64,000 nt of DNA from Psychromonas sp. MB-3u-54 (GCF_002836415.1 NZ_PJBP01000086.1:1-64000), one strand, 5' to 3'. Numbered from the stretch's first letter, positions 17,674 to 27,431 are shown. Notes: generated by a model not told the origin, from the letters alone. Translations and numbers: made by a program.

Positions 17674-18846
17674 GTGCAAGAGCTGTTTTTTCTTTTACTC
17701 CCTGTCGCTGCCTTATATGGCTGGTATATGGGGGTAAGAAGCGTACACCAAAAAAAGCAACAAAAAGGTAATAAGCTCAGCAGAGATTACGTCCAAGGGT
17801 TGAACTTTTTGCTAAGCGATCAACCCGATAAAGCCGTTGATCACTTTATTGCTCTGCTGGAGGTTGATAATGAAACCATTGAAACACACCTCGCATTGGG
17901 CAATCTATTCCGTCAGCGTGGCGAAGTCGAACGTGCAATTCGCATTCACCAGAACTTAATCGCTCGCCCCTCTCTGACACTAGAACAACGTGATTTGGCT
18001 TTGCTACAATTAGGTAAAGACTTTTACCAGGCAGGTTTATTTGATCGCAGTGAAGAAATATTTGTACAGTTAAAGGCATCACCTGAGTATCAGGAGGTCG
18101 CACTGGAAAATCTGTTGCTAATCTATCAGCAACTTAAAGAATGGAAAGATGCGGTGAGAGTGACTGAGTCCCTGCACAAATTATCTAAGGGGACAAAAAA
18201 GCGCAGAACCTTATCCTATCTCTACTGCAGTTTGGCGGATCAATTAAAAACACCGGAAGACGAAAAACAAAAAATTAAATTGTATCAAAAGGCATTAACT
18301 GTTTTTCCAAATTGTATGCGTGCAAATATCGCTCTCTGTGATTATTATATTTTGCAAAATAAGCCGCAAAAGGCACTGCAAATTTTACAATCAATTCCCG
18401 AACTGGATATCGATTTTACCGAGGTTATACTCGACAGGTTATTAAAATTACATCAGCAGCAGGGCAGTGAACAGGAATTAATAGGCTACCTTTATAATAT
18501 CGTCAGTATGGGAGCAGGGGCCAGTGCCGTTATATTGTTAGCTAAACTTATTGCTAAATATCACGGCATTGAAAAAGCTCAAGAATTCATGCTGCAGGAG
18601 TTACAGCGTAACACCACGATGAAAGGGTTTAACCATTTAATGACTTACCATTTGCAATTAGCCCAATCGACAAGTGAAAAAGAGAGTCTCACTTTTTTAC
18701 AAAAGCTGGTGTCAGAGCAGATCACACTGCGCCCTAAATATCGCTGTCAAAAATGTGGATATTCGAGCAAAAAATTATACTGGCAATGCCCTTCCTGTAA
18801 AAATTGGGGAAGGATTAAACCTATTCGCGGGTTGGACGGCGAATAA
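17674..18846 (+). CDS. lapB: Lipopolysaccharide assembly protein LapB
   Basis: Membrane-anchored TPR protein (former YciM) that recruits FtsH to LpxC and adjusts lipopolysaccharide synthesis. 390 residues: an N-terminal membrane segment, an array of TPR-type helices from about residue 45 to 330 and a C-terminal rubredoxin-like metal site with the paired cysteines CQKCGY and CPSCKNWG. It starts with GTG at 17674, six bases after lapA. Family length and both diagnostic parts are complete. Confidence 0.95.
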   Translation: MQELFFLLLPVAALYGWYMGVRSVHQKKQQKGNKLSRDYVQGLNFLLSDQPDKAVDHFIALLEVDNETIETHLALGNLFRQRGEVERAIRIHQNLIARPSLTLEQRDLALLQLGKDFYQAGLFDRSEEIFVQLKASPEYQEVALENLLLIYQQLKEWKDAVRVTESLHKLSKGTKKRRTLSYLYCSLADQLKTPEDEKQKIKLYQKALTVFPNCMRANIALCDYYILQNKPQKALQILQSIPELDIDFTEVILDRLLKLHQQQGSEQELIGYLYNIVSMGAGASAVILLAKLIAKYHGIEKAQEFMLQELQRNTTMKGFNHLMTYHLQLAQSTSEKESLTFLQKLVSEQITLRPKYRCQKCGYSSKKLYWQCPSCKNWGRIKPIRGLDGE

Positions 18847-18914
18847 AAAATAGCTGTCAGCCGTAAGCTTTCTGCAGACAGCTTAAAATACATAATTAAA
18901 AGACAGGAAATAGA

Positions 18915-19631
18915 ATGAATCAGTTAGTAGATCCTAAGGTCGTTATTGCATTAGATTATCAGGATAAGCAGCAGGCATTGAACTTTATCAGCCAGTTGGA
19001 TCCAAAGAATTGCCGCTTAAAAATTGGTAAAGAGATGTTTACCCATTTTGGCCCTGAATTTGTAAAACAGTTGGTTGCCAAAGAATTTGATGTTTTTTTA
19101 GATCTTAAATTTCATGATATTCCCAATACCGTTGCCAGTGCTGTTAAAGCGGCTGCTGATTTAGGTGTGTGGATGGTGAATGTCCATGCCAGTGGAGGGC
19201 GGCGCATGATGGAGGCTGCAAAAAACATTCTAGAGCCCTATGGCACTAATGCACCGCTATTAATTGCAGTGACAGTGTTAACCAGTATGGATCAAAGCGA
19301 TTTACAAGAATTGGGTATTGAATTATCCCCCGCAGAACAGGTGAAGCGTCTTGCGAAACTGGCTAAATTAAGCGGTCTGGATGGCGTCGTATGTTCAGCC
19401 CACGAAGCGCAGGAATTAAAAACCTTATTAGGCGCTGAATTTAAATTAATAACGCCAGGAATTCGCCCACTGGGCAGTGATGCAGGTGATCAGCGCCGAA
19501 TTATGACACCAAAGCAAGCAATTGATGCCGGTTCTGATTATCTGGTTATTGGTCGCCCAATCACTCAAGCGACAAATCCTGTTGAAGTATTAAAAAATAT
19601 TAATGACAGTTTAGTTGACGGTGTTGAGTAA
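18915..19631 (+). CDS. pyrF: Orotidine 5'-phosphate decarboxylase
   Basis: Last step of UMP synthesis. TIM-barrel enzyme of 238 residues with the catalytic DxKxxD motif in [12 protein letters not shown] near residue 62 and the phosphate-binding segments ITPGIRPLG and [13 protein letters not shown] at 18915 with AGACAGGAAATAG upstream. It follows lapAB as in E. coli, separated by 68 bp containing a weak inverted repeat (18852-18883). Confidence 0.97.
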   Translation: MNQLVDPKVVIALDYQDKQQALNFISQLDPKNCRLKIGKEMFTHFGPEFVKQLVAKEFDVFLDLKFHDIPNTVASAVKAAADLGVWMVNVHASGGRRMMEAAKNILEPYGTNAPLLIAVTVLTSMDQSDLQELGIELSPAEQVKRLAKLAKLSGLDGVVCSAHEAQELKTLLGAEFKLITPGIRPLGSDAGDQRRIMTPKQAIDAGSDYLVIGRPITQATNPVEVLKNINDSLVDGVE

Positions 19632-19633
19632 TA

Positions 19634-19856
19634 ATACCAAAAGAACTAAAAAGGTGATCACCCTTGCTGGTTAAAATAATCCCTAACTGCGTTGTGAGTT
19701 TTATTCAGAACGTCCTGTTCTTCACCACTTTGTGGCCAGCTAAAGCTGTTCAAAATCGTTCGATACGATTTTGTGAAGGAGAACAACGATCGAATGCAAC
19801 TTAAGTGCTAATTTTTCCTTCGCGATCATTGATCACTTAATTAATTCTTTTGGTAT
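19634..19856. repeat. MITE-like element, family 2
   Basis: 223-bp non-coding element with imperfect terminal inverted repeats: ATACCAAAAGAACTAA at the left and the complement of ATACCAAAAGAATTAA at the right, each followed by GTGATCA. The interior includes the hairpin-like TCGTTCGATACGATTTTG. It starts three bases after the pyrF stop codon and may supply its 3' end. A possible TA target duplication cannot be told apart from the element ends. Confidence 0.75.
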
Positions 19857-19897
19857 AAACAGATATTTTTTTTCCACCATTAATCTGGAATTGTTAA

Positions 19898-20584
19898 ATG
19901 AAAAAGTTTGATATGAATAAATATAAAATTGAATTTATGGGAAAGTTTGGCATTGATTTTAAACAATGGATGTCGCCCTCTATTCGAGATTATTATTCAT
20001 TATTCATTAAAAATGCCCACCACAATAAAAGTCAGCTTTTATTGTGGGCGAAAGAGTATGCGGTGTTGGAAGATGGCCAGTCGGTCAATGTGGCGCAAAA
20101 ACCGGTGCGCTTGTTACCCGAGGTAAGAGAGCTGTTTTTATCTTTGCAAAGTCAAATCGGAGAGGAAGTGCATGTTGGTGACTGGTTAACGGTTTCTCAA
20201 CAGAGAATTGACCAGTTTGCTGACGTTACCGAAGATCATCAATGGCTGCATAACGATGTTGATAAGGCAAAAACGGATTCTCCTTTTAAAACAACCATTG
20301 CCCATGGTTTTCTTACCTTATCTTTATTACCGCGTTTAACTGATAGTGTGAACCCGACAAAACCGCTTTATCCAAATGCAAAAATGATGGTTAATTATGG
20401 GCTTAATCAGGTTCGTTTCCCCTATCCCGTTAAAACAGGCAGTGTTATTCGAGCGCATAGTCGCTTAATTAAAGTCACGCCGGTCAAGAATGGTTTAGAA
20501 ATTGAAAAAGAGATTTCTGTCGAAATAAAAAATACGCGTCGCCCGGGCTGTGTTGCGGTATCTGTGGTACGTGTTTATTTTTAA
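19898..20584 (+). CDS. MaoC-like (R)-hydratase domain protein
   Basis: 228-residue protein whose C-terminal part (about residues 85-200) is a MaoC/PhaJ-type hot-dog domain: VSQQRIDQFADVTEDHQWLH followed by IAHGFLTLSLLP, which carries the conserved Asp/His hydratase pair. Such proteins hydrate enoyl-CoA. The first ~80 residues are a polar helical extension with no family I recognise, resembling MaoC proteins found near polyhydroxyalkanoate or fatty-acid genes; no such genes are nearby. ATG at 19898; a second in-frame ATG at 19913 is possible. It stands alone between a MITE and the iron transporter. Confidence 0.8.
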   Translation: MKKFDMNKYKIEFMGKFGIDFKQWMSPSIRDYYSLFIKNAHHNKSQLLLWAKEYAVLEDGQSVNVAQKPVRLLPEVRELFLSLQSQIGEEVHVGDWLTVSQQRIDQFADVTEDHQWLHNDVDKAKTDSPFKTTIAHGFLTLSLLPRLTDSVNPTKPLYPNAKMMVNYGLNQVRFPYPVKTGSVIRAHSRLIKVTPVKNGLEIEKEISVEIKNTRRPGCVAVSVVRVYF

Positions 20585-20640
20585 AGTGAGTATGTCAGTT
20601 AGGTTTTTCTGTTGAACAGCTTGCTTAGTACAGGGTTATT

Positions 20641-20654
20641 TTGACTTAAATCAA
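20641..20654 (+). promoter_or_regulatory. Fnr-like site upstream of fbpA
   Basis: TTGACTTAAATCAA matches the Fnr consensus TTGAT-N4-ATCAA in nine of ten bases. The first six bases could also act as a -35 hexamer. It lies 33 bases upstream of the Fur box. Confidence 0.45.
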
Positions 20655-20686
20655 GAAAGTTTCAATAAAATAGAAAACCGCTTGCA

Positions 20687-20707
20687 AATGGTAATGATTC
20701 TCATTAG
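20687..20707 (+). promoter_or_regulatory. Fur box of the fbpABC operon
   Basis: AATGGTAATGATTCTCATTAG contains the palindrome TAATGA-N3-TCATTA and matches the Fur consensus closely. It lies 40 bp before a periplasmic iron-binding protein gene, so iron repression is likely. Confidence 0.88.
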
Positions 20708-20747
20708 TATTATTGTATCGTGAATTATTCCTATTTAGGACAATAAA

Positions 20748-21767
20748 ATGTTTATAAAAAAATTGCTTACCTCTGCCGCTATCTTCTCAACCTTAAGTGT
20801 CAGCAGCTTTGCCGCTCATGCTGAAGAAGTAAATATTTACTCATTTCGTCAGCCTTTTCTGATCGCGCCTATTATGGAAAAATTCACTCAACAAACGGGC
20901 ATTAAAGTAAACATATTATTTGCCAAAAGTGGTTTGATTGAGCGGGTCAAACGTGAAGGGAAATTATCGCCTGCGGATCTTGTATTAACCTCGGATTTTA
21001 GCCGCTTAATGATGATCAATGATGAGCGTCTTACGCAATCCGTTGACAGCAAAATATTAACCGAAAATATCCCCAGCCAGTATCGCGATCCAAAACAGCA
21101 TTGGTTTGCATTAACAACACGTGTCCGTAATATTTATTCTTCTGCTGAGCGGGTTGGACCCACACCGAATATTACCTATCAAGATTTAGCCACCCCGGAA
21201 TTTAAAGGTAAGGTATGTATGCGTGCGGGCAAGCATCCTTACAATGTCTCATTGCTTGCTTCTGTGATTGCTCATGAAGGTAAGGCAAACGCAAAAACCT
21301 GGCTTGAAGGCCTAAAAGCTAATCTTGCGCGTAAACCACAGGGTAATGATCGTGCTCAAGTGAAAGCGATTAAAGATGGCCTTTGTGATTATGCCTTAGG
21401 TAACAGTTATTACCTGGGGAAGATGCTTGCGGATCCGCAACAAGTGAGTTGGGCTGAAGCGGTCAATATTAACTTCCCGAATCAGACAACAACCGGTTCA
21501 CATGTTAATGTCAGTGGTGTGGTATTGACTAAGTATGCACCTAATAAAGCAAGCGCCGTTAAACTGATGGAATTTTTATCGGGTGAAACTGCGCAGCAGA
21601 TTTACGCAGAAGCGAATTACGAGTATCCTGTCAATGCAAACGTGGCTCCTTCTAAATTGGTCGGATCATGGGGCGAATTCAAAGCAGATTCCATTTCGCT
21701 TTCTGATATTGCCAAACAGCATCGAACAGCCGTTAAGTTACTGGATGAAGTGAAATTTGATCTCTAG
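20748..21767 (+). CDS. fbpA: Ferric iron-binding periplasmic protein (FbpA/FutA type)
   Basis: Solute-binding protein of a ferric ABC transporter. 339 residues with a signal peptide ending near SFAAHA; the mature protein begins EEVNIYSFRQ, typical of the iron-binding class, and has the tandem-tyrosine segment GNSYYLGKM that supplies iron ligands. ATG at 20748 downstream of a Fur box. The permease gene overlaps its end. Iron specificity is well supported by the tyrosines plus the Fur box. Confidence 0.93.
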   Translation: MFIKKLLTSAAIFSTLSVSSFAAHAEEVNIYSFRQPFLIAPIMEKFTQQTGIKVNILFAKSGLIERVKREGKLSPADLVLTSDFSRLMMINDERLTQSVDSKILTENIPSQYRDPKQHWFALTTRVRNIYSSAERVGPTPNITYQDLATPEFKGKVCMRAGKHPYNVSLLASVIAHEGKANAKTWLEGLKANLARKPQGNDRAQVKAIKDGLCDYALGNSYYLGKMLADPQQVSWAEAVNINFPNQTTTGSHVNVSGVVLTKYAPNKASAVKLMEFLSGETAQQIYAEANYEYPVNANVAPSKLVGSWGEFKADSISLSDIAKQHRTAVKLLDEVKFDL

Positions 21768-23388
21768 AATAAACCTTTACAAGTTACTGCCATGGGCAGT
21801 AACTTGTCTTTTAATTGCGCCCATATTAGCACTTATTTTAAGTGCTTTTCAGATCGATGATAGTGGTAGTTTTCAACACTTAATTGATACGGTATTGTGG
21901 GATTACAGTTTAAATACATTACTCATGGTCCTAGGGGTGATTACTTTAAGTTGTATTTTTGCACTGCCCGTTGCCTGGTTTGTTGCCTGTTGCGAATTCC
22001 CCGGTCGTAGCATATTGCAGTGGGCGTTAATGTTGCCGCTGGCCCTTCCGCCTTATATTGTTGCTATTGTGTACACTGACCTGCTGGATTTTTCAGGTCC
22101 GGTGCAGCATTTTTTACGCGCATTAATGGGCTGGCAACAGCCGTCTGATTATTATTTTCCCGATATTCGCACTATTTCCGGCGCAATCATTATTTTAAGT
22201 TTAGCGCTCTATCCTTATTTATACCTGTTATTACGGGGGGCTTTTTTAGGGCAATCGGGTGGATTATTTCAAGCTGCTCGTACTCTGGGCTTATCACCTC
22301 TGCGTGCTTTTTTACGTGTCTCTTTACCGCTTTCCCGTACTGCTCTCGCGGTGGGGTTATCATTAATTGCCATGGAAACCTTGGGTGATTTTGCAACGGT
22401 TCATTATTTTTCAGTCAGTACCTTAACCACGGCGGTTTATAATACCTGGTTGGAATTAGGCAGTTTGACCACCGCTGCAAAAATATCATCACTGATGTTA
22501 TTGGCCCTGGTTATTTTAATCAGCCTTGAAAATTACAGCCGTCGCAGACAAAAATTATACCAGGGCAGTGGTTCAACCCATACCGAGTTACGTTTTGTTT
22601 TGCAGGGCTGGCGAAAGTGGGGAGTATTAACCTTTTCCTGGGGACTCTTCTTTTTTGCTTTTATTCTGCCCTTAGCGGTTCTGTTTTATTATGCGAGCCT
22701 TTATTTTAGCCAGTCATTTAACCTTTCTTTATGGAAATACACGCTAAACAGTGTTTGGCTGGCAACGATTGTTGCCTCTTTATCTCTGTTAATCGCATTA
22801 ATTGTTAATTTCTACCAGCGCTTATCACCGGGCGTATTGGCTAGGGCAACAATACGGTTATCCTCTTTAGGCTATGCGCTGCCGGGTACCGTGGTTGCGA
22901 TCGCAGTGCTTATTCCCTTGACCAGTTTAGATTTGTGGTTCAATAGACAGCTTGTTGAGTATGGTTATTCAAGAGTAGGGCTGCTTTTTTCCGGTACGCT
23001 GTTTATTTTAGTGGCCGGTTATTTAGTGCGTTTTAGTGCGATAGCCGTTGGCAGTATAGACAGCAGTCTGGCTCAAGTTTCTCCGTCATTGGACAGTGCC
23101 TCGCGCACACTTGGGCAAAGTGCGGCACAAACCATTCGTCGCGTTAATTTACCGTTAATCACCAGAGGAATGTTAAGTGCCTTTATTTTGGTTTTTATCG
23201 AGGCCATGAAAGAACTGCCCACGGCTTTATTATTGCGGCCGTTTAATTTTGAAACGCTGGCAACTTATGCTTATCAATTTGTCTCCGATGAGATGATAGA
23301 ATACGCAGCCTTACCCGCTTTATTAATTGTTTTAATAGGGCTTGTACCCTTTATTGTCGTCAGCCGTTTAATGGAGAAATCCTCTTAA
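21757..23388 (+). CDS. fbpB: Ferric iron ABC transporter permease
   Basis: 543-residue fused permease with two homologous membrane halves, each with an EAA-type loop: AARTLGLSPLRAFLRVSLPL near residue 170 and ASRTLGQSAAQTIRRVNLPL near residue 450. About twelve transmembrane helices. The reading frame opens with TTG at 21757, overlapping fbpA by 11 bp; no ATG lies close by, so the unusual start is accepted. Its stop shares bases with the ATG of fbpC (TAATG). Confidence 0.93.
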   Translation: MISRINLYKLLPWAVTCLLIAPILALILSAFQIDDSGSFQHLIDTVLWDYSLNTLLMVLGVITLSCIFALPVAWFVACCEFPGRSILQWALMLPLALPPYIVAIVYTDLLDFSGPVQHFLRALMGWQQPSDYYFPDIRTISGAIIILSLALYPYLYLLLRGAFLGQSGGLFQAARTLGLSPLRAFLRVSLPLSRTALAVGLSLIAMETLGDFATVHYFSVSTLTTAVYNTWLELGSLTTAAKISSLMLLALVILISLENYSRRRQKLYQGSGSTHTELRFVLQGWRKWGVLTFSWGLFFFAFILPLAVLFYYASLYFSQSFNLSLWKYTLNSVWLATIVASLSLLIALIVNFYQRLSPGVLARATIRLSSLGYALPGTVVAIAVLIPLTSLDLWFNRQLVEYGYSRVGLLFSGTLFILVAGYLVRFSAIAVGSIDSSLAQVSPSLDSASRTLGQSAAQTIRRVNLPLITRGMLSAFILVFIEAMKELPTALLLRPFNFETLATYAYQFVSDEMIEYAALPALLIVLIGLVPFIVVSRLMEKSS

Positions 23389-24440
23389 TGTCCACCCTTA
23401 TTGTTAATAAATTAAGTTGTTTTTATCAAAATAACCAAGTGCTTAATTCGCTGGATTTGGAGCTCGCTAATAATGAAATAGTGTGTTTATTGGGGGAGAG
23501 TGGCTGTGGTAAAACAACCCTGCTCCGGGCGATTGCCGGTTTGCAAATAGAGCTTTCTGGTGAGATAAACATAAATGCTAAAACCGTTAATAATACGGGC
23601 ATTAATATTCCACCGGAAGAACGCAAAGTAGGTTTGATTTTTCAGGATTATGCACTTTTCCCGCACCTTAATGTTTTTGATAATGTCGCGTTTTCATTAC
23701 AGAAATTGAGCCGTAGCGAGCAACGAAAACTGGTCTCTGAAGTATTAACCCTAGTACGACTAAAGGATTATGCCGATCGTTTCCCGCATCAACTTTCAGG
23801 TGGGCAGCAGCAGCGTATTGCGATTGCCCGTGCGCTGGCTTATCAACCTGAATTGATGTTATTAGATGAACCTTTCTCGAATTTAGACCCGCATGTTCGT
23901 TTTCAGTTAATCGATGAAATCAGACAGTTACTTAAAGCGCATTCCATGAGCGCATTATTTGTCACCCATTCTAAAGAAGAAGGTTTTGCTTTTGCCGATA
24001 GAATTGCTTTGATGCGGTCGGGTAAAATAGTACAAATTGATACTGCTCAAATGTTATACAGTCATCCCAACTCAAGGTATGTAGCTGATTTTATGGGCTT
24101 GAGTAATTATCTCAGGGTCACGGTAAGGGATAAATATTCTTATCAGTCCGATCTGGGTTTACTCAACTGTAATGCTATTATTGAACATTCAGTAAATACA
24201 GCATTAACCCTGTTATTACGACCCGAGCAGCTCGCGGTTGAAGTTGATCCCAGCGCTAAAGGGACTATCAAAAAGGTTGATTTCTTGGGCGCATACCAGC
24301 ATGTCAGCATTGACTATTTAAGTAAGCATTATATTGTAAAGCAGAGTAATCATTATGGTAACTGTATGCAGTTGAAGGTTGGTGATAAAGTCTCGTTGTC
24401 GGTATTAAGCCATGATTTTGTTGCTTTTCAAGAAGAATAA
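23388..24440 (+). CDS. fbpC: Ferric iron ABC transporter ATP-binding protein
   Basis: 350-residue ATPase: Walker A GESGCGKTT near residue 36, Q-loop FQDYALFPHL, signature LSGGQQQRIAIARAL, Walker B LMLLDEPFSNLD and switch His in FVTHSKEE. The C-terminal ~100 residues are a TOBE-like domain with RPEQLAVEV, as in FbpC. Third gene of the Fur-controlled operon. Its 3' end is partly duplicated immediately downstream (24440-24541). Confidence 0.95.
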   Translation: MSTLIVNKLSCFYQNNQVLNSLDLELANNEIVCLLGESGCGKTTLLRAIAGLQIELSGEININAKTVNNTGINIPPEERKVGLIFQDYALFPHLNVFDNVAFSLQKLSRSEQRKLVSEVLTLVRLKDYADRFPHQLSGGQQQRIAIARALAYQPELMLLDEPFSNLDPHVRFQLIDEIRQLLKAHSMSALFVTHSKEEGFAFADRIALMRSGKIVQIDTAQMLYSHPNSRYVADFMGLSNYLRVTVRDKYSYQSDLGLLNCNAIIEHSVNTALTLLLRPEQLAVEVDPSAKGTIKKVDFLGAYQHVSIDYLSKHYIVKQSNHYGNCMQLKVGDKVSLSVLSHDFVAFQEE

Positions 24441-24541
24441 TAAAGTTTCGTTGACGGTATTAGAAGCTCGCAGCCTTAAAGCCTTAAAGCCTTAAATCCC
24501 TAAAGCTCAGCCATGATTTTGTAGCCTTTGAAACAGAATAA
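24440..24541 (+). repeat. Diverged tandem duplication of the fbpC 3' end
   Basis: The last ~55 bases of fbpC (24385-24440) recur just downstream: TAAAGTTTCGTTGACGGTATTA at the start and CAGCCATGATTTTGTAGCC at the end, split by a ~45-bp insert with three CCTTAAAG units. It is not translated. Confidence 0.8.
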
Positions 24542-24569
24542 AATTAATGGCGAGTTTCCGCCATTAATT
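24542..24569. terminator. Bidirectional terminator between fbpC and glnD
   Basis: Perfect 11-bp stem AATTAATGGCG/CGCCATTAATT with a 6-nt loop between convergent genes. T/A-rich flanks are present on both strands. Confidence 0.8.
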
Positions 24570-24587
24570 AGTTACTGCAAATTTTTA

Positions 24588-27197
24588 TCAGTCAGGGCTG
24601 AGCTCGGTCATTAACTGAGCTTTTAAGTTTTCTTCCTGCTGCTCAGTCAGTGCATTGCCTTCAGCCGTTGAAATAATAAAGAGATCCTCCGCACGTTCAC
24701 CAATGGTGGTTATTTTGGCAGTAAAAAGAACCATGCCGCTGAATCTGAAAATCTCACCAATATCAGCTAAAATCCCCGGTGCATCAAAAGCGACCAGTTC
24801 AATTTGGGTGCGTTTACGACGGGTAGGTAAAAAAGTCACTTGCGGTTCAAATTTGAATTGGCGTTTAACACGTGCCAGACGAGTTTGTTGCCTGTTGACT
24901 TTTTCCGGCGCGAGCAGTGCCATTTCGATTTCTTTTTTGAGACGCTGAATTTTCTCAGGATCAATATGGCTACCGTCCTCTTCTAATACAGTAAAAGTAC
25001 TTAATGAGAAATCATCTCTGCTGCAGAGAATTTTTGCATCATGAATACTGAGTTTTTTATTATCGATAACAGTGACCACGCTGGAAAATAACGCGGGCAT
25101 CTCTTTATGATAGACAAAAATTTCAGTTGCCTCGCTGCTTTTTTGCTCACTAATTATAACCATTGGCCGGCTATGATCTTTATGCGCTAAAAGATTTTTA
25201 GTATGCCAGGCTATTTGTTTCGAGCGATAACGGAAAAAATAATCGAGCTTAAAGCGTTTCCAAAGTGTTTTTGCCTGAGAGTCCGTAATACCTTGCTGGC
25301 GCAAAAGAACCAGAGTCTTACGTTGCCTGTCGCGGATCCGATCGCGAATATCCGGTGGGCTTTCCAATCCGCGGCGCAGTACTTTTAACGTGCTTAAATA
25401 TAAATCGCGTAACAAAGCCGCTTTCCAACTGTTCCAGGTTTCTTCGTTGGTGGCGCGAATATCAGCAACGGTTAAACATTGTAATAGGTTTAACCGTTTT
25501 TCATCGCGCACTATTTTTGCAAATTCAATAACCACCCGCGGATCACTGATATCGCGGCGTTGTGCGGTTACCGACATAGTGAGATGTTGCTTGACTAGCC
25601 AGGCGACGGTTTTACTATCATAGCGAGTGAGTCCGTGTAATTCACAAAATGCGCGCGCATCAACCGCACCCAGTACAGAGTGATCTCCCTTTTGCCCTTT
25701 CGCAATATCATGAAAAATAGCCGCTAAATAAAGGAGTTCAGGTTTATCTAACTCATTAAATATATCAGTGGTTATTGGGTATATCTCTTTATTTTCATTA
25801 AAATTGCAAATATTCTTAATCAGTTTATGAGTATGTTCATCAACCGTATAAGCATGAAACAAGTCAAACTGCATCTGTCCGACAATTCGGCTCCACTGTG
25901 GAATATAAGCCGCTAGAATGCCATATTTATGCATCAGGGTGAATGCCAGTCCCATTCCCCGCGGATGCCTGATAATTTCCATAAAAACATCACGGCACTC
26001 GGGAATATCCTGCAACCAGTGTGTTAAGCAGCGTCGCGCCCCATGAAGTTCACGCAGAGTTGGAGAGTAGATGCCTTTAATTTTCGGATTTTCAGCGATA
26101 TGCAAAAATAGCTGCAGGATTGACTCTGGCTGTTCGTTAAATAAAGAGGTGGTTTTGAGTTCAATCATATCTTCGCGCAATTGAAAGTTTCCATCAATAG
26201 CTTCAATGTGCGTTGGAATATTACCTAAAATAGTCTCGTCAAAATATTGCAGTAACATCTCATTGAGCTCTTTGACGCGATGAATAGTTTGATAAAACGC
26301 TTTCATCATCTGCTCAATAGCTGTATTACCTGCTCCTGAGTAACCAAGCATACGTGCGACCTCGGTCTGATAATCAAACAGCAGACGATTATCGGGTCTA
26401 TTTGTAACAGAATGCAGCGCAAAACGAATTGTCCACAGCATTGCCTGACAGTCGACTAACTCACGGTATTCACCTTGGGTTATGTAGTTAGAGCCGGTTA
26501 ATTCTATCAGGCTATGGACACCAAAATGACGCTTGGCAATCCATGCAATAGTTTGAATGTCACGTAAACCGCCACTGCCATTTTTAAGATCAGGTTCGAG
26601 GTTATAACCATCACCGCGGCAATTTTTATGCCGCTTAATTTGTTCTTCTTTTTTAACCGTGAAAAACCGATCCGAAGGCCAAAAATCTTTATTCTCAATC
26701 AGTGCCGTTAGCTTTTCAAACGCTTGTTTATTGCCACTGATATAACGCGCTTCAAGCATACTGGTGGCAACCGTGATATCGGCACTGCCTTGCTCCAAAC
26801 AATCCTGTAAGGTACGTACACTGTTACCAACATCGAGTTTTAGATCCCATAATTGGGTAATAAAGGCACTTATTTTTTTTTCTGATTCTTTATTAAATCC
26901 TTCTTTTGAAAGAATAAGGAGATCAATATCAGATTTGGGATGCAGTTCACCGCGACCATAACCTCCAACAGCAATAAGGCAGATATCCTCACTTAAGGCG
27001 AGTCCTGCATGCTTCCACAAGCGTATTAAGAGTTGATCAATATAATGCGCCCGCAGTGTCACAATGTCGGCGATTTTATGTTTTTTATAAAAGCACTCAA
27101 TCTGCCATTCGTGGAATTCCTTTAAATGATTTTTTAGGAAGGGCAGCGTCAGGTCATCTTCGGGTATATTTTTTGGGGAAAGCGTTTCAAAATCCAT
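24588..27197 (-). CDS. glnD: Bifunctional uridylyltransferase/uridylyl-removing enzyme GlnD
   Basis: Senses glutamine and (de)uridylylates PII proteins such as the GlnK encoded at 3.6 kb. 869 residues, near full family length: nucleotidyltransferase motif GGYGRGELHPKSDIDLL at residues 78-94, a central PII-UTase domain, an HD domain with FHDIAKG, and two C-terminal ACT domains (e.g. TQIELVAFDAPGILADIGEIF). ATG at 27197 with CAGAGG upstream. It lies downstream of map on the same strand, separated by a MITE-like element. Confidence 0.97.
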   Translation of the reverse strand: MDFETLSPKNIPEDDLTLPFLKNHLKEFHEWQIECFYKKHKIADIVTLRAHYIDQLLIRLWKHAGLALSEDICLIAVGGYGRGELHPKSDIDLLILSKEGFNKESEKKISAFITQLWDLKLDVGNSVRTLQDCLEQGSADITVATSMLEARYISGNKQAFEKLTALIENKDFWPSDRFFTVKKEEQIKRHKNCRGDGYNLEPDLKNGSGGLRDIQTIAWIAKRHFGVHSLIELTGSNYITQGEYRELVDCQAMLWTIRFALHSVTNRPDNRLLFDYQTEVARMLGYSGAGNTAIEQMMKAFYQTIHRVKELNEMLLQYFDETILGNIPTHIEAIDGNFQLREDMIELKTTSLFNEQPESILQLFLHIAENPKIKGIYSPTLRELHGARRCLTHWLQDIPECRDVFMEIIRHPRGMGLAFTLMHKYGILAAYIPQWSRIVGQMQFDLFHAYTVDEHTHKLIKNICNFNENKEIYPITTDIFNELDKPELLYLAAIFHDIAKGQKGDHSVLGAVDARAFCELHGLTRYDSKTVAWLVKQHLTMSVTAQRRDISDPRVVIEFAKIVRDEKRLNLLQCLTVADIRATNEETWNSWKAALLRDLYLSTLKVLRRGLESPPDIRDRIRDRQRKTLVLLRQQGITDSQAKTLWKRFKLDYFFRYRSKQIAWHTKNLLAHKDHSRPMVIISEQKSSEATEIFVYHKEMPALFSSVVTVIDNKKLSIHDAKILCSRDDFSLSTFTVLEEDGSHIDPEKIQRLKKEIEMALLAPEKVNRQQTRLARVKRQFKFEPQVTFLPTRRKRTQIELVAFDAPGILADIGEIFRFSGMVLFTAKITTIGERAEDLFIISTAEGNALTEQQEENLKAQLMTELSPD

Positions 27198-27246
27198 GTT
27201 AACCTCTGCTTAATTAGAATTAAATGATGGGTGCAAAACACCTAAC

Positions 27247-27431
27247 ATACCAAATCTACTGATTTTCTAGTCATTTATGCTGGTTAAAATGGATGCTAGC
27301 TAGACATAAAACTACGTTTTAGTCTTAGCTATTGATTTTATAATTAGAATAACTAGTTACTGCAATCAATGCCTTGCTTTCATCCATTTTTCCTGCGCCT
27401 AAATAGACCATCTAATGAGTAGAATTGGTAT
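27247..27431. repeat. MITE-like element, family 1
   Basis: 185-bp non-coding element between glnD and map with imperfect terminal inverted repeats: ATACCAAATCTACT at the left and the complement of ATACCAATTCTACT at the right. Its left end shares ATACCAAA and TGCTGGTTAAAAT with the family 2 element at 19.6 kb. A degenerate copy lies at 16839-17062. Confidence 0.75.
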
